DNA from: Corydoras sp. C115 | Taxonomy: Eukaryota > Chordata > Actinopteri > Siluriformes > Callichthyidae | NCBI GenBank assembly: GCA_019802505.1 | Contig: JAFMOC010000109.1 | Coordinates: 757,501 to 821,500, forward strand | Direction: 5' to 3' | DNA length: 64,000 bases | Shown: positions 21,820-34,150 of the stretch, one piece after another | Layout of the letters: each line of letters begins with the position of its first letter | Position numbering within the stretch: the stretch's first letter is position 1 | Notes under the pieces: model-generated | Databases searched by the model: none | What the model saw: the letters and a program-made list of their open reading frames with translations, nothing else | What the model was told of the DNA's origin: nothing | Translations under genes and position numbers: made by a program

Positions 21820-22835
21820 TAAACAACAAAGCAATGCTAATTATTAAATCCACTGTACTAATTTGAGCTTATATCATATTGTTTGATTTTAAATGACTTT
21901 TTAAAGTATAATTTTTTATAAAGTATATTTATATCTGTTGGTAATTTCTTCGTTGGTAAAGTCATGTGCTTGTAGATGCTGTGAAATTATTCTGCGGTAC
22001 TTTGTTTTATTAATTATTCATTTATAATAATTTATTAATTAATTTATGCCGCTAAAATTGTACTTTTTCTTTTTTACATATTGTAGGACATAAAAAGTTC
22101 ACTACTAGCCCAATAACGGGCATAAGAGTTAACAAAACCAGGAGAATTGCGATAGAACATAAATTTACTGCAAGAATAATTGCATAATTTAAGCAGAGCA
22201 AATTGAATGTCATAAAGACCCTGACCTGAAATTTCCCTAACATGTGTTTGTGTAATTGTTCAGCTCTGAAGTGAACGGCGCACATTAGAAGCTCAGTAAT
22301 TTAAATTAAATGGTTGAACTGCTCACACACATGCATGCTCGACTAAAATCTAGAAAAAGCTTTTTCGTCAACCGCAGTCTGATTTCCCTCACTCTATTTT
22401 TTCTCTTTTCTTTCTTTTCTTTGTGTCTGTCTCTTCCTGACACCTGTGTGTAGGTGTGGACCACACTGCAGGTGCTCTGACTCCCTTTATGTCACTGAGG
22501 TTATTTTTATATCACTGAGATATCAGATAGATCATATTTCTCATTTGCCTGTGTAGGCTTGACTTGCTGTAGACACTTCAGAGCTACATCATGATATTTT
22601 TGCAGGGGAGTCTCATATATAGCTTTTTTTAGGTAAACTTTTTTTTTTCTCCCAAGTGAGTCATACATATGTTTTGCATATTTGTATATGAGTGCTGTTC
22701 ACACAGTACAAGCACAGAAGTACGTCTTTATAATGAAAATGTGTAGGCACAGTACCACTTAGGTCTCCATACATACTGGACACTTTATTTTTATTTTTTG
22801 ATTTGCTATTATTACACACTGACACTTTATAACGA
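21820..22835. other. Non-coding stretch, nothing recognised
   Basis: No exon or repeat family identified; TC-rich around 22390-22440. Confidence 0.4.
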
Positions 22836-23029
<194 letters not shown>

Positions 23030-23384
23030 TTTTATTATTATTATTCATTACGTCTATTAAAATAAATACTGTCTATTTTTTTTTGTACTGTTACTGCTAC
23101 TGGCTGCTAAATTTCCTTTGGGATGAATAGAGTATTCTTTCTATCTATCTATTTAAGACCAGATCAGCACTTAATGCAAATATTTTATATAATTACAGTA
23201 TATGAAAAAAGATTAATTCTGTAATCATGTCATCTTTTGCTCTGCTTAACACTAATTTGAGGTTGTGTTGCATTATTTTAAGAGATGTTTATGTCAGCGG
23301 TGACATCTGCACTATATACAGTACTATATACATGTCCTTCTTGCTCCATTATCTATTTCCTCTACTTACCATATAGACGGACTT

Positions 23385-23665
23385 TGTAGTTTTACAATTA
23401 CAGACTGTAGTCCATCTGTGCTCTTTGTTCGTGTTGTCTGTTGTCTGTTGGTCAGGAGCATCACAGAACAGGTATCATTTGGGTGGTGGATTGTTTATTG
23501 TCAGTTCTGCAGTGACACTGATGCAGTGCGGGGACGTACACAGTATGTGCCGTAGTCCACAAACAAATGTACTGCAGTCTGGAACTACAAAGTCCATCTT
23601 TCCAGTAAGTGCGACTGGAGCAAAACAAGGGTGTGTCCATATTTTGACGGGAACTATATACATAC
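23385..23665. repeat. Unclassified dispersed repeat, second copy
   Basis: Same family as 21380-21755, with part of the sequence in opposite orientation at 23385-23470 (GGACTTTGTAGTTTTACAAT against CTACAAAGTCCATC at 23586). This suggests terminal inverted segments. Confidence 0.55.
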
Positions 23666-23713
23666 AGTACATACATATATTGCTGAAACATAATTTTCTG
23701 TGTTTTGTCATAG

Positions 23714-23757
23714 GCAGAACCAATCAGCGATTGTGCAGCTTGCCCCAGCCTTATTAG
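23714..23757 (+). other. Candidate 44-nt internal exon
   Basis: Bounded by TTTTGTCATAG and a good donor (TTAG/GTATGT). The frame continuing from the candidate at 17621 reads QNQSAIVQLAPALL. The support is splice signals and frame only. Confidence 0.2.
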
Positions 23758-23769
23758 GTATGTATCTTT

Positions 23770-24810
23770 CTAAGGCCACAAGTAATTACTCACAAGTATC
23801 ATTGATGCTGAATCTGTCATCTTTGTTGTTTTTTTTGAGTAATAGCAGAAGTGAAGTGGTGGACTCTACATGATTCAGTCGAAAACCTACAACTTAAATT
23901 CAGTCTTTTTTATTTTGTGCAGTTTGTGTCTGTTGTGTGTCAGTAGACTTTACACTTTGGCCTTTTGTGTTATTTTGGTATGTTAATTAGATTGATTAAG
24001 GATTTGGACCCAGCTGAAAGCAGAGGCGCTTTATATGACTGAGTGCCTCTCTTTTCCTCTCCTTATTGCTGTGTGTCTGTCGAATGGCATCGGTGACTCT
24101 GTGCCACAGTGTGAAGGCAGTGAGTGTGACAGAGCCAAACTGTCCAGGTGCAAGTGTCTCTCCCATCACTTCCCTCTTGCACACACAGACACACTCATGT
24201 GCATGTGGCGAGGGATCAAGACAGTCAGCAGTTATTTCTGTGTTTCCTGTCTCTGGGTTTTCTCTATAGCAGGTGCAGTAGAGAGAGAGAGAGAGAGAGA
24301 GACACAAATGCAGAACAACCGGACACGATGACACACCAGCCACCCAACCAGAGGAGGGAGTGCATGACTGTGAGAAAGATAGCGGAAGGGAGGGGTACTT
24401 CTGACACTACAAGAGGGTAGGTCAAATCGCTCTTTAAGGAAACACTTAACAGTGGTGGGTGAGGGAAGAAGGGGGCAAAAGGATTGAAGAAAGAGAGAGA
24501 GGGCGAGAGAGATCGAGAGTACAAGACAAGGAGGCCGGGAAAGCGAGCAACTGGTGCTGCCCTCCACCCACGGTTCGCAGATGTGCTGACCAGAAAACAG
24601 TAGCTTCAGTACGCAATACAGAGAAAGCTGTGTGTTAGTGTCTGCGTACGTTTGTGTCCATTCATAGCAATCACCACCAGTGAGCATGACAATGCAAATA
24701 TTGCTTTCAAACACTAATTGTACATTCTCTTCATCGCGCTTTATCCTTTTTTTTTTGCATTTAGATGCCACTGTCCAACTTTCCCCACTGACCTCAGGTT
24801 TTAAATGCAT
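23770..24810. other. Non-coding stretch with GA-rich tracts
   Basis: (GA)n at 24279-24301 and purine-rich sequence at 24480-24520. A 208-codon minus frame crosses this block and the SINE fragment beyond, but its composition (Ser/Leu runs from CT repeats) argues against coding. Confidence 0.45.
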
Positions 24811-24814
24811 TAGT

Positions 24815-24966
24815 GTCGACCCTTCCAAGGGAGAACCTTCAGGCGTGGGCAGAAACACCCAGGACAGAGTGCCAGTCCATCACTTACTTACACAGACACA
24901 CAGACGATATGGGGGCAAATTAAAGCAGCCAATTTACCTTGAATTGTTTTTGGACTGTGGGAGGTA
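24815..24966 (-). mobile_element. V-SINE, old class, fragment
   Basis: Diverged minus-strand middle section (GGGAGAACCTTCAGGCGTGG to GACTGTGGGAGG). Confidence 0.7.
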
Positions 24967-25088
24967 CCCATTTAAGTAGGCTTTATTGTCATGTATGTAA
25001 CGTGTGGCACATGAAATGTAAACGAAATTCCGTTCACAGACCCAATTTACTAAAGTGGTAGAATAAAAAAAAATAAAAAATTTAAATA

Positions 25089-25471
25089 GGCGGCACGGTG
25101 GCTTAGTGGTTAGCATGTTCTCCTCTCAGCACTAGGGATTCCCGGTTCGAATCCCCATCTGGGTGGAGTTTCCATGTTCCCCATGCCCATCCAGGGGAGA
25201 ACGTCTCGGGCGCTGGGCAGATCCCCAAATGCAGGGCGCCAATCTATCGCTGGGCACACATACAATAATACAGACACACACTATATGGGGCAATTTGGGG
25301 AACTCAATTGACTTGATACATGTTTTTGGACTGTGGGAGGAAACCGGAGAACCCGGAGGAAACCCACGCGGACACGGGGAGAACATGGAAACTCCACCCA
25401 GATTGGGATTCAAACCGGGAATCCCTAGTGCTGAGAGGAGAACATGCTAACCACTAAGCCACCGTGCCGTC
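25089..25471. mobile_element. Fold-back V-SINE: plus head then complete minus body and head
   Basis: Bases 25091-25177 (plus head and start of core) are complementary to 25383-25469 with two mismatches in 87 positions. The junction is in GTTCCCCATGCCC at about 25178, a word shared by both orientations. The result is a potential 87-bp stem with a loop of about 205 nt. Confidence 0.9.
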
Positions 25472-25878
25472 AGGTTGCACTACTTGTTTAGAAGAAATTT
25501 TAGTCTCTTAGTGATTTAATATAGGTTTAAATATTTTTACATTTATTTAGAGGTAAATAAATGTGTAAAATAAAGTCATGTCTTGCTGTTGGGACTTAAA
25601 TTTTGACACACAGAGCCTTTAGGTTACTGTGACATCATGCCTTTGCTTTCAGCCAGTTTTCTCTTTACAGGCCATCTGATGATTTTAACCGGTGCTGTAC
25701 GAGGGCGGCACGGTGGTGTAGTCATCAGAATCAAAATAGTTTATTAATCCCCGGGGGAATTGCAGTTTTCACAGAAGATCTATTTGTCATGTTACTATAT
25801 AAAGAAGTAGAGTAAAGAAGTAACAATAAGCAGTAAATCTAAACTACAGAGTAAAATGGTAGTAAAGTCAGTTTTATA

Positions 25879-26228
25879 TCCATCCATCCATTATCTTCCA
25901 CTTTATCGTCTACTAGGGTCGCGGGGGGGGTTCCCCATGCCCATCCAGGGGAGAACGCTTCGGGCGCTGGGCAGATACAGGGTGCCAATCTATCGCTGGG
26001 CACACACTCACATACACATACACACACACACACACACAAAAACACACTCTATATGGGGCAATTTGGAGAACTCAATTGACCTTGATCCATGTTTTTGAAT
26101 TGTGGAAGGAAACCCGGAGGAAACCCACACGGACACGGGGAGAACATGGAGACTCCACCCAGATGGGGATTCGAACCGGGAATCCCTAGTGCTGAGAGGT
26201 GTTAACCACTAAGCCACTCTGCCGCCCT
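25879..26228 (-). mobile_element. V-SINE, full length, young
   Basis: TSD AGTTTTATAT at 25869-25878, repeated just after the head near 26229. Contains an expanded CA tract in its middle. Confidence 0.9.
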
Positions 26229-26360
26229 AAGTTTTATATATTAAATTAATATATATATATATTGCACTGTGGGTCAAATAATAGTGTAAACTTGCACATT
26301 TGAGTCTTAATGTGTCATGATTACGATATTACACATAAAATTTGTATTATTAAGTGAGGA

Positions 26361-26474
<114 letters not shown>

Positions 26475-26561
26475 CCGTTTAAATATACAGTTTGATGGCC
26501 ACAGGTAAAAATTACCTCCTGTGGGACTCTGTGGTCATTTTAGGGGGGGGGGGGGGAGTCT

Positions 26562-26868
26562 TTCAGTGCTGGGAATCAAGGTTCGAATCCTAATCTGGGT
26601 GCAGTTTCAATGTTCTCCCTGTCTGCGTAGTTTTCTCCAGGTTCTCTGTTTTCCTCCCACATTCCAAAGACAATTCATGGTGAATTGGATGCTCTAATTT
26701 GCCTCTATATCGTGTGTCTGTGTGAGAGAGTGCTCAGCAATAGATGTGGGTGTATCTGCCCAGCGCTGAAACGTTCTGCCTTGTCTGTGCACAGGGAAGC
26801 CCCCACCCCTGCACCTGCACCCTAGTGCCTAGTATAGGATTAAGCAAAAGATAATAAAATGAGTTTAG
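26562..26868 (+). mobile_element. V-SINE, old class
   Basis: Starts near the B box (AGGTTCGAATCC); junction CATGGTGAATTGGATGCTC; degraded 3' end GATTAAGCAAAAGATAATAA. Confidence 0.75.
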
Positions 26869-26874
26869 ATCGAT

Positions 26875-27720
26875 CGCCATCTAATAAGTTAATGGCAGGT
26901 TGTTGAGGTTAGTAGTGATGCAGAGAAAAGTCAGTAAGAATTAGTGCATCCTGAAAGTTCCTGAAAGTAACTGGACACGGAAGACTGCTCCTAAAGTTGT
27001 TTTTAAACATTAATATCTCAAGAATCAACAGTGAGAACAACATGTAGTGTGTTGTGCAAGTGTGAAATTCTGTATGTTTTTTCAGGATCAGTTTAGCTTC
27101 GATAAAGTGTACCTGCCGTGTCTTTTCACTTTTTCCGTCAAGAGATATCAAAGTGGTACGCCCTGTTACCAAGAGAACAATACAACCAAATATCAGCACA
27201 ATAAGATGTTGTTTTGATGTGTGGTTACACAGGATTGAGTGACAAATCTTACAAAAACACTCTCGAACCTTTTGCAGCAGGCTGCATGGTGCAGGCTGCA
27301 GAGGCGCGTGGGCGAACCTCTGCGAAACGGCATTGCGTGGGAGGTGTGTACATGCATTGGTATCTATATGTACGCGTGTGTTGGTGTGTGTGGGTCAGGT
27401 CGCTTTGGGTACGGGGTATAGAGACTGAGCCTTAGTAAAATCTTTGCACCCTGTTGGAACATAAGAAGGCCTTATATGTCCTCACGAGGATGTGCGTTCT
27501 CAACTGGCCTCTGAGAACCACTTAATGTCTCCTCCTTTTTCACTTTAACTCTCGTACCCGACATCCCTGAAGTATATGTTTACTATCAAGAACCTTTGCC
27601 TATTCTGTAAAAATAAGCAGTTTTTACGTGATGGTTTTTACAATCTAAACAATCTAAAAACCAAAGTATTAATTAATTAAAGGCAATTGTGCTTCTTAAC
27701 TAGATTATTCTAGTTACAGA
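26875..27720. other. Non-coding stretch, nothing recognised
   Basis: No exon, SINE or long microsatellite found. Bases 27725-27770 hold a fragment of the second SINE family (minus; ACCCAAAGCGACTTACGAAT). Confidence 0.4.
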
Positions 27721-27849
27721 TACATCTAATCATTTAGCAGTTGCTTTTACCCAAAGCGACTTACGAATGAGAGAAGTTCTGTCTTTAATTGTAAAATCAG
27801 ACTACAAATTGCAAACAGTCTGGAGAACAACTTATTTGCATTTGCATAT

Positions 27850-28068
27850 AGCCTCCCACAGTCCAAAAACATGGATCAAGTCAATTGAATTCTCCAAATT
27901 GCCCCATATAGAGTGTGTCTGTATGAGTGAGTGTGTGCCCAGCGATAGATTGGCGCCCTGTCCTTGGGTGTATCTGCCCAGCGCCCAAAACCTTCTCCCC
28001 TGGATGGGCATGGGGAACCCCCCCCCCCCCCGCGACCCTAATAGAGGATAAAGCGGAAGATAATGGAT
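27850..28068 (+). mobile_element. V-SINE, 5' truncated, young
   Basis: Begins inside the core (CCTCCCACAGTCC) and runs to the 3' end, with a 14-base C run before GCGACCCTAATAG. Confidence 0.88.
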
Positions 28069-28112
28069 GAAAGAATACATACAGCTAACATATAGCTAGT
28101 GTTGCCAAGTTT

Positions 28113-28470
28113 CATTCATTCATTATCTTCCGCTTTATCCTATATCAGGGTCGTGGTGGGGTTCCCCATGCCCATCCAGGGGAGAACATTTTGGGCGCTG
28201 GGCAGATACACCCAGGACAGGGCACCAATCTATCGCTGGGCACACACTCACACACAGACACGCACACATACACACTCTATATGGGGCAATTTGGAGAACT
28301 CAATTGACTTGTTCCATGTTTTTGGACTGTGGGAGGAAACCGGAGCACCTGGAGGAAACTCACGCAGACACGGGGAGAACATGAAAACTCCACCCAGATT
28401 GGGATTCGAACCGGGAATCCCTAGTGCTGAGAGGAGAACATGCTAACCACTAAGCCACCGTGTCGCCTGG
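28113..28470 (-). mobile_element. V-SINE, full length, young
   Basis: Perfect 12-bp TSD GTTGCCAAGTTT at 28101-28112 and 28471-28482. Opposite in orientation to the truncated copy 45 bp to its left, giving an inverted pair. Confidence 0.93.
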
Positions 28471-28482
28471 GTTGCCAAGTTT

Positions 28483-29340
28483 AAGAATTAAAAATAAGGG
28501 AGGCCAACTACACCTCCTTTGGGGCATGATCTCCACCTGCCGGACTCCTATAGGGCTTTGCGCACGCAGCAGTACTATGTTTTAATTAAGGAGCTAATCA
28601 AGAAGTAATTAGTCATACTTAAAGCTTGAAAGGTTTTATTACCAATGAATGCATTCTGTTCAAAAAGTGCAGTTAATTAAATCTTAAATGCAATCTGTTA
28701 GTGTGAAGTGAGCAATAAACAATAAAGTTTGGATAAATAAACTAAATAAATTGAGAACTTAATGGAACTTTAAGTTAAGTTACTTTTAAAATGATTAAAT
28801 ATAAAGTATAGAGGCCCATATAGCGTACTATTAACTTCAAGATGAAGTTAATGAAAAGTGAAATCAGCAAAATGACAGACCAATTAAAGTTACAGATGTT
28901 TTGAGGCACTTGAAGTTGATGAAGTTGCAGACACTCTAATGACCTAATTCCTGCACTTGTAAACCTCCTTTAGCTTTAACATCAGCACAAAAACCAGACA
29001 CCAGCAGCTTCACTGACAAGAGATAAGCATGCTTTGTAAAAACAACAAGAATAACAACAGCAAATGACCTAGTAAAGACGCTGAAGTAAACCAGAGATCA
29101 AAAGAAAAATATGTCGATTATCCCCAAGAAGTAAAGGCGTGGAAGACAACCCAGGTTACAGTTGTACATTGGGACAATGATTTTATATTTCATAAAGACA
29201 TGCTCTGGTCTGATGAACCAAAAATGGGACTATTTGTTCGTGTTGGGGTATTGACAGGCTCGTGGTTAAGGAACCAGCCTTGTGAGCCGAAGGTCCCCAG
29301 TTTGAGTGCCCTTTGGGTAAGGCATATAACCCCAATTGCT
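28483..29340. other. Mostly single-copy non-coding stretch
   Basis: Bases 29255-29340 (GGAACCAGCCTTGTGAGCCG, AAGGTCCCCAGTTTGAGTGC) look like a diverged head of a third SINE family, also at 50846. No exon found. Confidence 0.4.
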
Positions 29341-29341
29341 C

Positions 29342-29614
<273 letters not shown>

Positions 29615-29637
29615 ACCACGTTAAGTGGTTCACTAAG

Positions 29638-29966
29638 GCCGCACGGTGGCTTAGTGGTTAGCACGTTCGCCTCTCAGCGCTAGGGATTCCCGGTTCGATT
29701 CCCCATCTGGGTGGAGTTTCCATGTTCTCCCCGTGTCCGCATGGGTGTCCGCATGGTTTCCTCCCACGGTCCAAAAACATGGATCAAGTCAAATGAGTTC
29801 TCCAAATTGCCCCATATAGAGTGTGTATAGTGATGAGTGAGTGTGTGCCCAGTGATTGATTGGCGCCCTGTCCTGGGTGTATCTGCCCAGCGCCCGAGAC
29901 GTTCTCCCCTGGATGGGCATGGGGAACCCCACCGCGACCCTAATAGAGGATAAAGCAGATGATAAT

Positions 29967-29969
<3 letters not shown>
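29638..29969 (+). mobile_element. V-SINE, full length, core rearranged
   Basis: Head CCGCACGGTGGCTTAG, B box with one change (GGTTCGATTCC). The GGGTTCTCC section is replaced by a short repeat of GTGTCCGCATGG. The tail merges into an AT microsatellite. Confidence 0.88.
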
Positions 29970-30039
<70 letters not shown>

Positions 30040-30058
30040 GTGTGTATATATATATACA

Positions 30059-30097
<39 letters not shown>

Positions 30098-30098
30098 G
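29970..30098. repeat. (AT)n-(GT)n compound microsatellite
   Basis: About 85 bp of AT, a short mixed segment, then about 17 GT units. It is attached to the 3' end of a SINE, as several arrays in this window are. Confidence 0.9.
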
Positions 30099-30099
30099 T

Positions 30100-30511
30100 G
30101 TTTGTTTCACTGCACAAATGGGTTAAATGTGGGGGAACAATTTTTCTGCACAGTAGACAAAATAAATCACTTTACTCACAATCTTAATGTATGATAGGAA
30201 AAAAAGCGAGGTTTGCATCATCCAAACCGTGTGTGTGGGGGTACCATGAGTGGGGGGTACTTATGAATCTAATTGCTGAAGATTTAAAGAAAAGATTTAT
30301 GTGAACTCATTTTAACACATTGTTGTCGCCAAATCGTTTGTTTGGAGCCGCTGTGAATATTTAACTTTATACAGCTTCAAGCATAAATGCACTCACACAT
30401 CAACGTGTTTATAGGCGGCAACACTCCCCTGCACACTCCAGCAGGAAGAGAGTAGGTGTTTGGGAGCAGCTGCATGGCAGAGACATTGAACTTGGTTTTT
30501 TTTTTTTTGTA

Positions 30512-30546
<35 letters not shown>

Positions 30547-31105
30547 CACATATGCTAAATACAAACACATACAAACAGATGTTGCAGAAATCAGAGACAC
30601 ACACGTTGTGTCTCTCAACATTTATTCCTAAAAAGATATCACGAAGCAACTAAAACCATCTCTTAATATAAATGCATTTGTTTTCAACTATAACATCTGA
30701 AGAACGGCATAACCACATAATCCTCAAAGTCAAGAAGCCACAACTGAACATCCAGCAAGTGATAAAAACACTTACTAAACTCCAGATTTTTGGTTAGATG
30801 TGTAGTGTGTTTAGAACTGACAATAAAATATATGCACTCTTTAATAGTCATCTTTAAAAATATATATAATTATGTTTAGTATTTCATCAGTATCTAAACG
30901 CTAAATTTATATAGTTTAATTAAAGCCACTTAAGGAGTCTTAGAGGAAAATATATATTACTGTATAATCTTATATAGTTCTGTTTAGTTCCTTTAAGCTT
31001 TTTTATAATACAGAACCATCACGGCGCAGTTGTACCTTAAATAATGTTTAATTATAAAATATATTTAAATCTAAAAATAAAAAAAATTTCTCATAGACTA
31101 TACTG
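30100..31105. other. Non-coding stretch, nothing recognised
   Basis: Contains (CA)n at 30514-30543 only; AT-rich elsewhere. Confidence 0.4.
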
Positions 31106-31107
31106 TA

Positions 31108-31290
31108 TGAGCGATGGCCTCTTAGCGCTGGGGTTCCTGTTTCGAATCCTGATCTGGGTGGAGTTTCCATGTTCTGGCCGTATTTCCAGGTTCTCCCGCA
31201 GTCCAAAAACATGGATTCAAGGTGAATTGGCTGCTCCAAATTGCTCCTATATAGTGTGATAGTGTGTGTCTAGTAATGAATTGCACAATA
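31108..31290 (+). mobile_element. V-SINE, old class, fragment
   Basis: Head partly lost (GATGGCCTCTTAGCGCTGGG), old-class junction GGATTCAAGGTGAATTGGCT, ends in the middle section. Confidence 0.72.
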
Positions 31291-31380
31291 ATACACAACC
31301 TCGAGAGCTTTATTCCATTTATAAGATACTTATAAAATCACTGTAATAAAAAAAAACAAATAAAAATTTATAAATGTGTT

Positions 31381-31476
31381 TATCCATCCATTATCTTCCA
31401 CTTTATCCTCTACTGGGGTCTGGGGGGGGGGGGTAAATTCTCTTTTCCCCATGCCATCCAGGGGAGAACGTTTCAG
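31381..31476 (-). mobile_element. V-SINE 3' fragment
   Basis: Minus-strand tail end (CATCCATTATCTTCCACTTT) through GGGGAGAACGTTTC, then ends. Confidence 0.8.
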
Positions 31477-31484
31477 GAATCGGC

Positions 31485-31690
31485 TTGTTGCTGTTTATAT
31501 TGATCTGTATTTCCATTATTAGTACATGATTTAAAATAATGTATATTTTGCATTGATAGGAATGTGAAGCAGTCAGAGGTGTGTGTTATCGTCAATAATG
31601 TCACAGCTGGACAAACGGCTCAGCCAATCAGATTTAAGGTCCGGAACTACACGTTTTATAATGTGAATGGTTTATGTTTGAAGTGGTGGG
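31485..31690. repeat. Dispersed repeat shared with 650-770 and 3600-3900
   Basis: Words such as TGTTTATATTGATCTGTATT, GATTTAAAATAATGT and GACAAACGGCTCAGCC recur at the left end of the window, where one copy is split by (TTA)n and a SINE fragment. Confidence 0.55.
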
Positions 31691-31821
31691 CAAAACAACT
31701 ATTCAAAAAAATTATTTATTAATACTTCATACGTTTGGTGAAGCTATTGTCGTTATTCAGAAAAAAATACCAGTTAAAACCGCACTGCTAACTGTCAAAG
31801 ACTTTAAAAAACTCCAAATGA

Positions 31822-31854
<33 letters not shown>

Positions 31855-31906
31855 TCTCTCTCTCTCACTCTCTCGCGCTCTCTCACTTGCTTTCTGTTTT
31901 CTACAG

Positions 31907-32072
31907 GTGCTACATTGCACCCTTTTTTATTAAAAGTGTACCATCAACTGCCCTCAGAAACACAGATTAGATACAGAAAATCTTTAGTCCTTGTCTATTT
32001 TTTTTTCTCTGACCTCAAAAAACATCCGGTGAGATCTGCTGGTCTGACATCTTGCAAATGGAAAAGTTCGAG
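31907..32072 (+). other. Candidate internal exon
   Basis: Very strong acceptor (TTGCTTTCTGTTTTCTACAG). In the frame carried from 23714 it is open past two possible donors: CCG/GTGAGA at 32028 (phase 0) and CGAG/GTGAGT at 32072. The reading starts ATLHPFLLKVYHQLPSE. The T9 run inside is unusual for an exon. Weak support. Confidence 0.2.
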
Positions 32073-32822
32073 GTGAGTGTGTGACCGCACATAGTGAACT
32101 TTGAAGTGCGCGTCACATACACAGATATACACCTAGGCATTCTCTGTTGTGGTCGGCCGCACAGAACTTTCCATTACGACAAAACGACATTTGGCCAAAC
32201 GACTTTTTTTCGCGTGTGCAGGTGATCGGTCATCTGCTGTGTGTGATGCTTTCACCTGCAGTTCCATGCAATGAACTGTATTTTTGCTTCTTAAAGTTTG
32301 ACTCATTTTGTGCAGAACATGCATATGGCCCTCAACCCTACGTAACTGGGGTTAAAGTATATATGTGTCCTGATGGTCTGTCCTTTCATCTGTATGTACA
32401 CCTGTCGGATGAGAGTACCTGGAACTCATAGAGGTTGGAAAGACTTGCATCAATGAGTAATGGTATTTTTTTTATATGAGTGCGCTGGGGCTGTATGTCT
32501 ATGAGAAATAGGCAAGTGTGTGAGTACTGTGGTTAGCCACTGACGAAAATAGCTGATGTACACTTGTACACACGTGTGTACACACATGCACATATAATGG
32601 CCCAGCTCTCGTCTGATGTGGGTGCAAAGAAGAGTGGGTTGGCGTCAGTTCCGTTTGAAACTTTAGACTAAGAATAAGTAATAGAAGGCTCAGGCTGCTG
32701 GCTTTCAACAAGATTGACCCATGCAGCTCAATTCTATTGGTCGAGATAACATTTCTGAATGATCAATCCACAACTTACCTAACACATATGGGTCAAGCCT
32801 GGTTAATGAGTATTAAATAATC

Positions 32823-33184
32823 TATTAAAGCAATAAGGTATAAGAGGTTGGGCATTATTGTGAATGAATCATAGGAATCCTGATGCCTAGTGGAGTGCAG
32901 TCACATCTCGTTATAGTGATTAAGCATTTGGTCATTTAGCAGACGCTGTTATCCAAAGTGATTTACAGTATCTCAACTTGGTTGGGAGTCAGAACACAGG
33001 GTCACATACAGCCCCCCCTGCAGTAATGAGGGTTATGATTCTTGCTCAAGGACTTCAGTGGACCTGGGATTTGAACCACCAACCTTCTGACTGATAGCCC
33101 AACACCATAACCACTGAGCTACCACTATCACAACAATTATTCACAATAATACACAACCGTGAGTGCCTTATTGTTTTATAAACG
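32823..33184. mobile_element. Terminal-inverted-repeat element (MITE-like)
   Basis: The left end AAGCAATAAGGTATAAGAGG followed by GCATTATTGTGAAT is matched, inverted, by the right end ATTATTCACAATAATACACA and GTGCCTTATTG. That gives imperfect TIRs of about 42 bp. A second-family SINE lies inside. Isolated ends of the same family occur near 1390-1515 and 3215-3270. Confidence 0.55.
32928..33125 (-). mobile_element. Second-family SINE inside the TIR element
   Basis: Minus-strand copy from TCATTTAGCAGACGCTG to AACCACTGAGCTACCA. Confidence 0.8.
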
Positions 33185-33196
33185 GTTACAAACACG

Positions 33197-33198
<2 letters not shown>

Positions 33199-33249
<51 letters not shown>
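33199..33249. repeat. (AT)n microsatellite
   Basis: About 25 AT units, abutting the tail of a minus-strand V-SINE. Confidence 0.9.
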
Positions 33250-33250
<1 letters not shown>

Positions 33251-33585
33251 ATCCATCCAGCCATTATCTTCAGCTTTATCCTATATTAAGGTCGCAGGGG
33301 GGGGGGGGTGTTCCCCATGCCCATCCAGGGGAGAATGTTTCGGGCGCTGGGCAGATACACCCAGGACAGGGCGCCAATCTATCGCTGGACACACTCTATA
33401 TGGGGCAATTTGGAGAATTGACCTTGATCCATGTTTTTGGACTGTGGGAGGAAACTGGAGAACCCGGAGGAAACCCATGTGGACATGGGGAAAACATGGA
33501 AACTCCACCTAGAAGGGGATTCGAACCAGGAATCCCTAGTGCTGAGAGGCGAACGTGCTAACCACTAAGCCACCGTGCCGCCCTG
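33249..33585 (-). mobile_element. V-SINE, near full length, young
   Basis: Tail (CCATCCATCCAGCCATTATC) at the left, head at 33585; a G run replaces part of the GCGACCC region. Its tail touches the AT array. Confidence 0.9.
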
Positions 33586-33615
33586 TATATTATTATTTTA
33601 TTATTACTATTTGAA

Positions 33616-33780
33616 GGCGGCATGGTGACTTAGTGTTTAGCAAGATTGACTTTCAGCGCTAGGGATTCCCGTTCTCCTCGTGTCTGCGTGGGTATCCAAA
33701 AAATGGATCAAGTCAATTGAGTTCTCCAAATTGCCCCATATGGAGTGTGTTTGTGTGAGTGAGTGTGTGCCCAGTGATAG
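33616..33780 (+). mobile_element. V-SINE, internally deleted and 3' truncated
   Basis: Head GGCGGCATGGTGACTTAG, B box and half the core missing, ends at GTGCCCAGTGATAG. Confidence 0.82.
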
Positions 33781-33963
33781 AAACCTAACATAGCTTTTTG
33801 GTCTGAAAGTTGATACTTTTTAGGATGTGGTGACCAGTGGCTTGAGCCATTAAGTAGGTCCTGTGTTTTATTTACAGAGCAGAGAGATTTGGGTTCCTCT
33901 TTCCATTGCTTGTACTTCTGTATCTGCATGAGTATCCTCTGTGGGTTGCTTAATTAATTAATT

Positions 33964-34150
33964 AATTGTCCTCCATATTTAAACCATCCGTGCGGTGAAA
34001 CACATATGCACACATTAGAGAAGTGAGCACAGGTTCCCGGAACGGTGGGTAGCCCTGTATATGGTGCCCAAGGAGCAATTGGGGTTAGTTGGCTTGCCCA
34101 AGAGGACAACTGGGAATCCAACCAGGGACCTTCAGGTCGCAAGGCTGATT
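33964..34150 (-). mobile_element. Third SINE-like family, copy
   Basis: Shares CATCCGTGCGGTGAAACACA, AGAGAAGTGAGCACA-type, GGAGCAATTGGGGTTAG words with 43195-43350 and, inverted, with 50846-51075. The tRNA-like end is at the right. Confidence 0.65.

Noticed and set aside
24232..24858. 208-codon minus-strand open frame
   Set aside because: Crosses a SINE fragment, a (GA)n tract and a purine-rich run; no domain or splice structure recognised.
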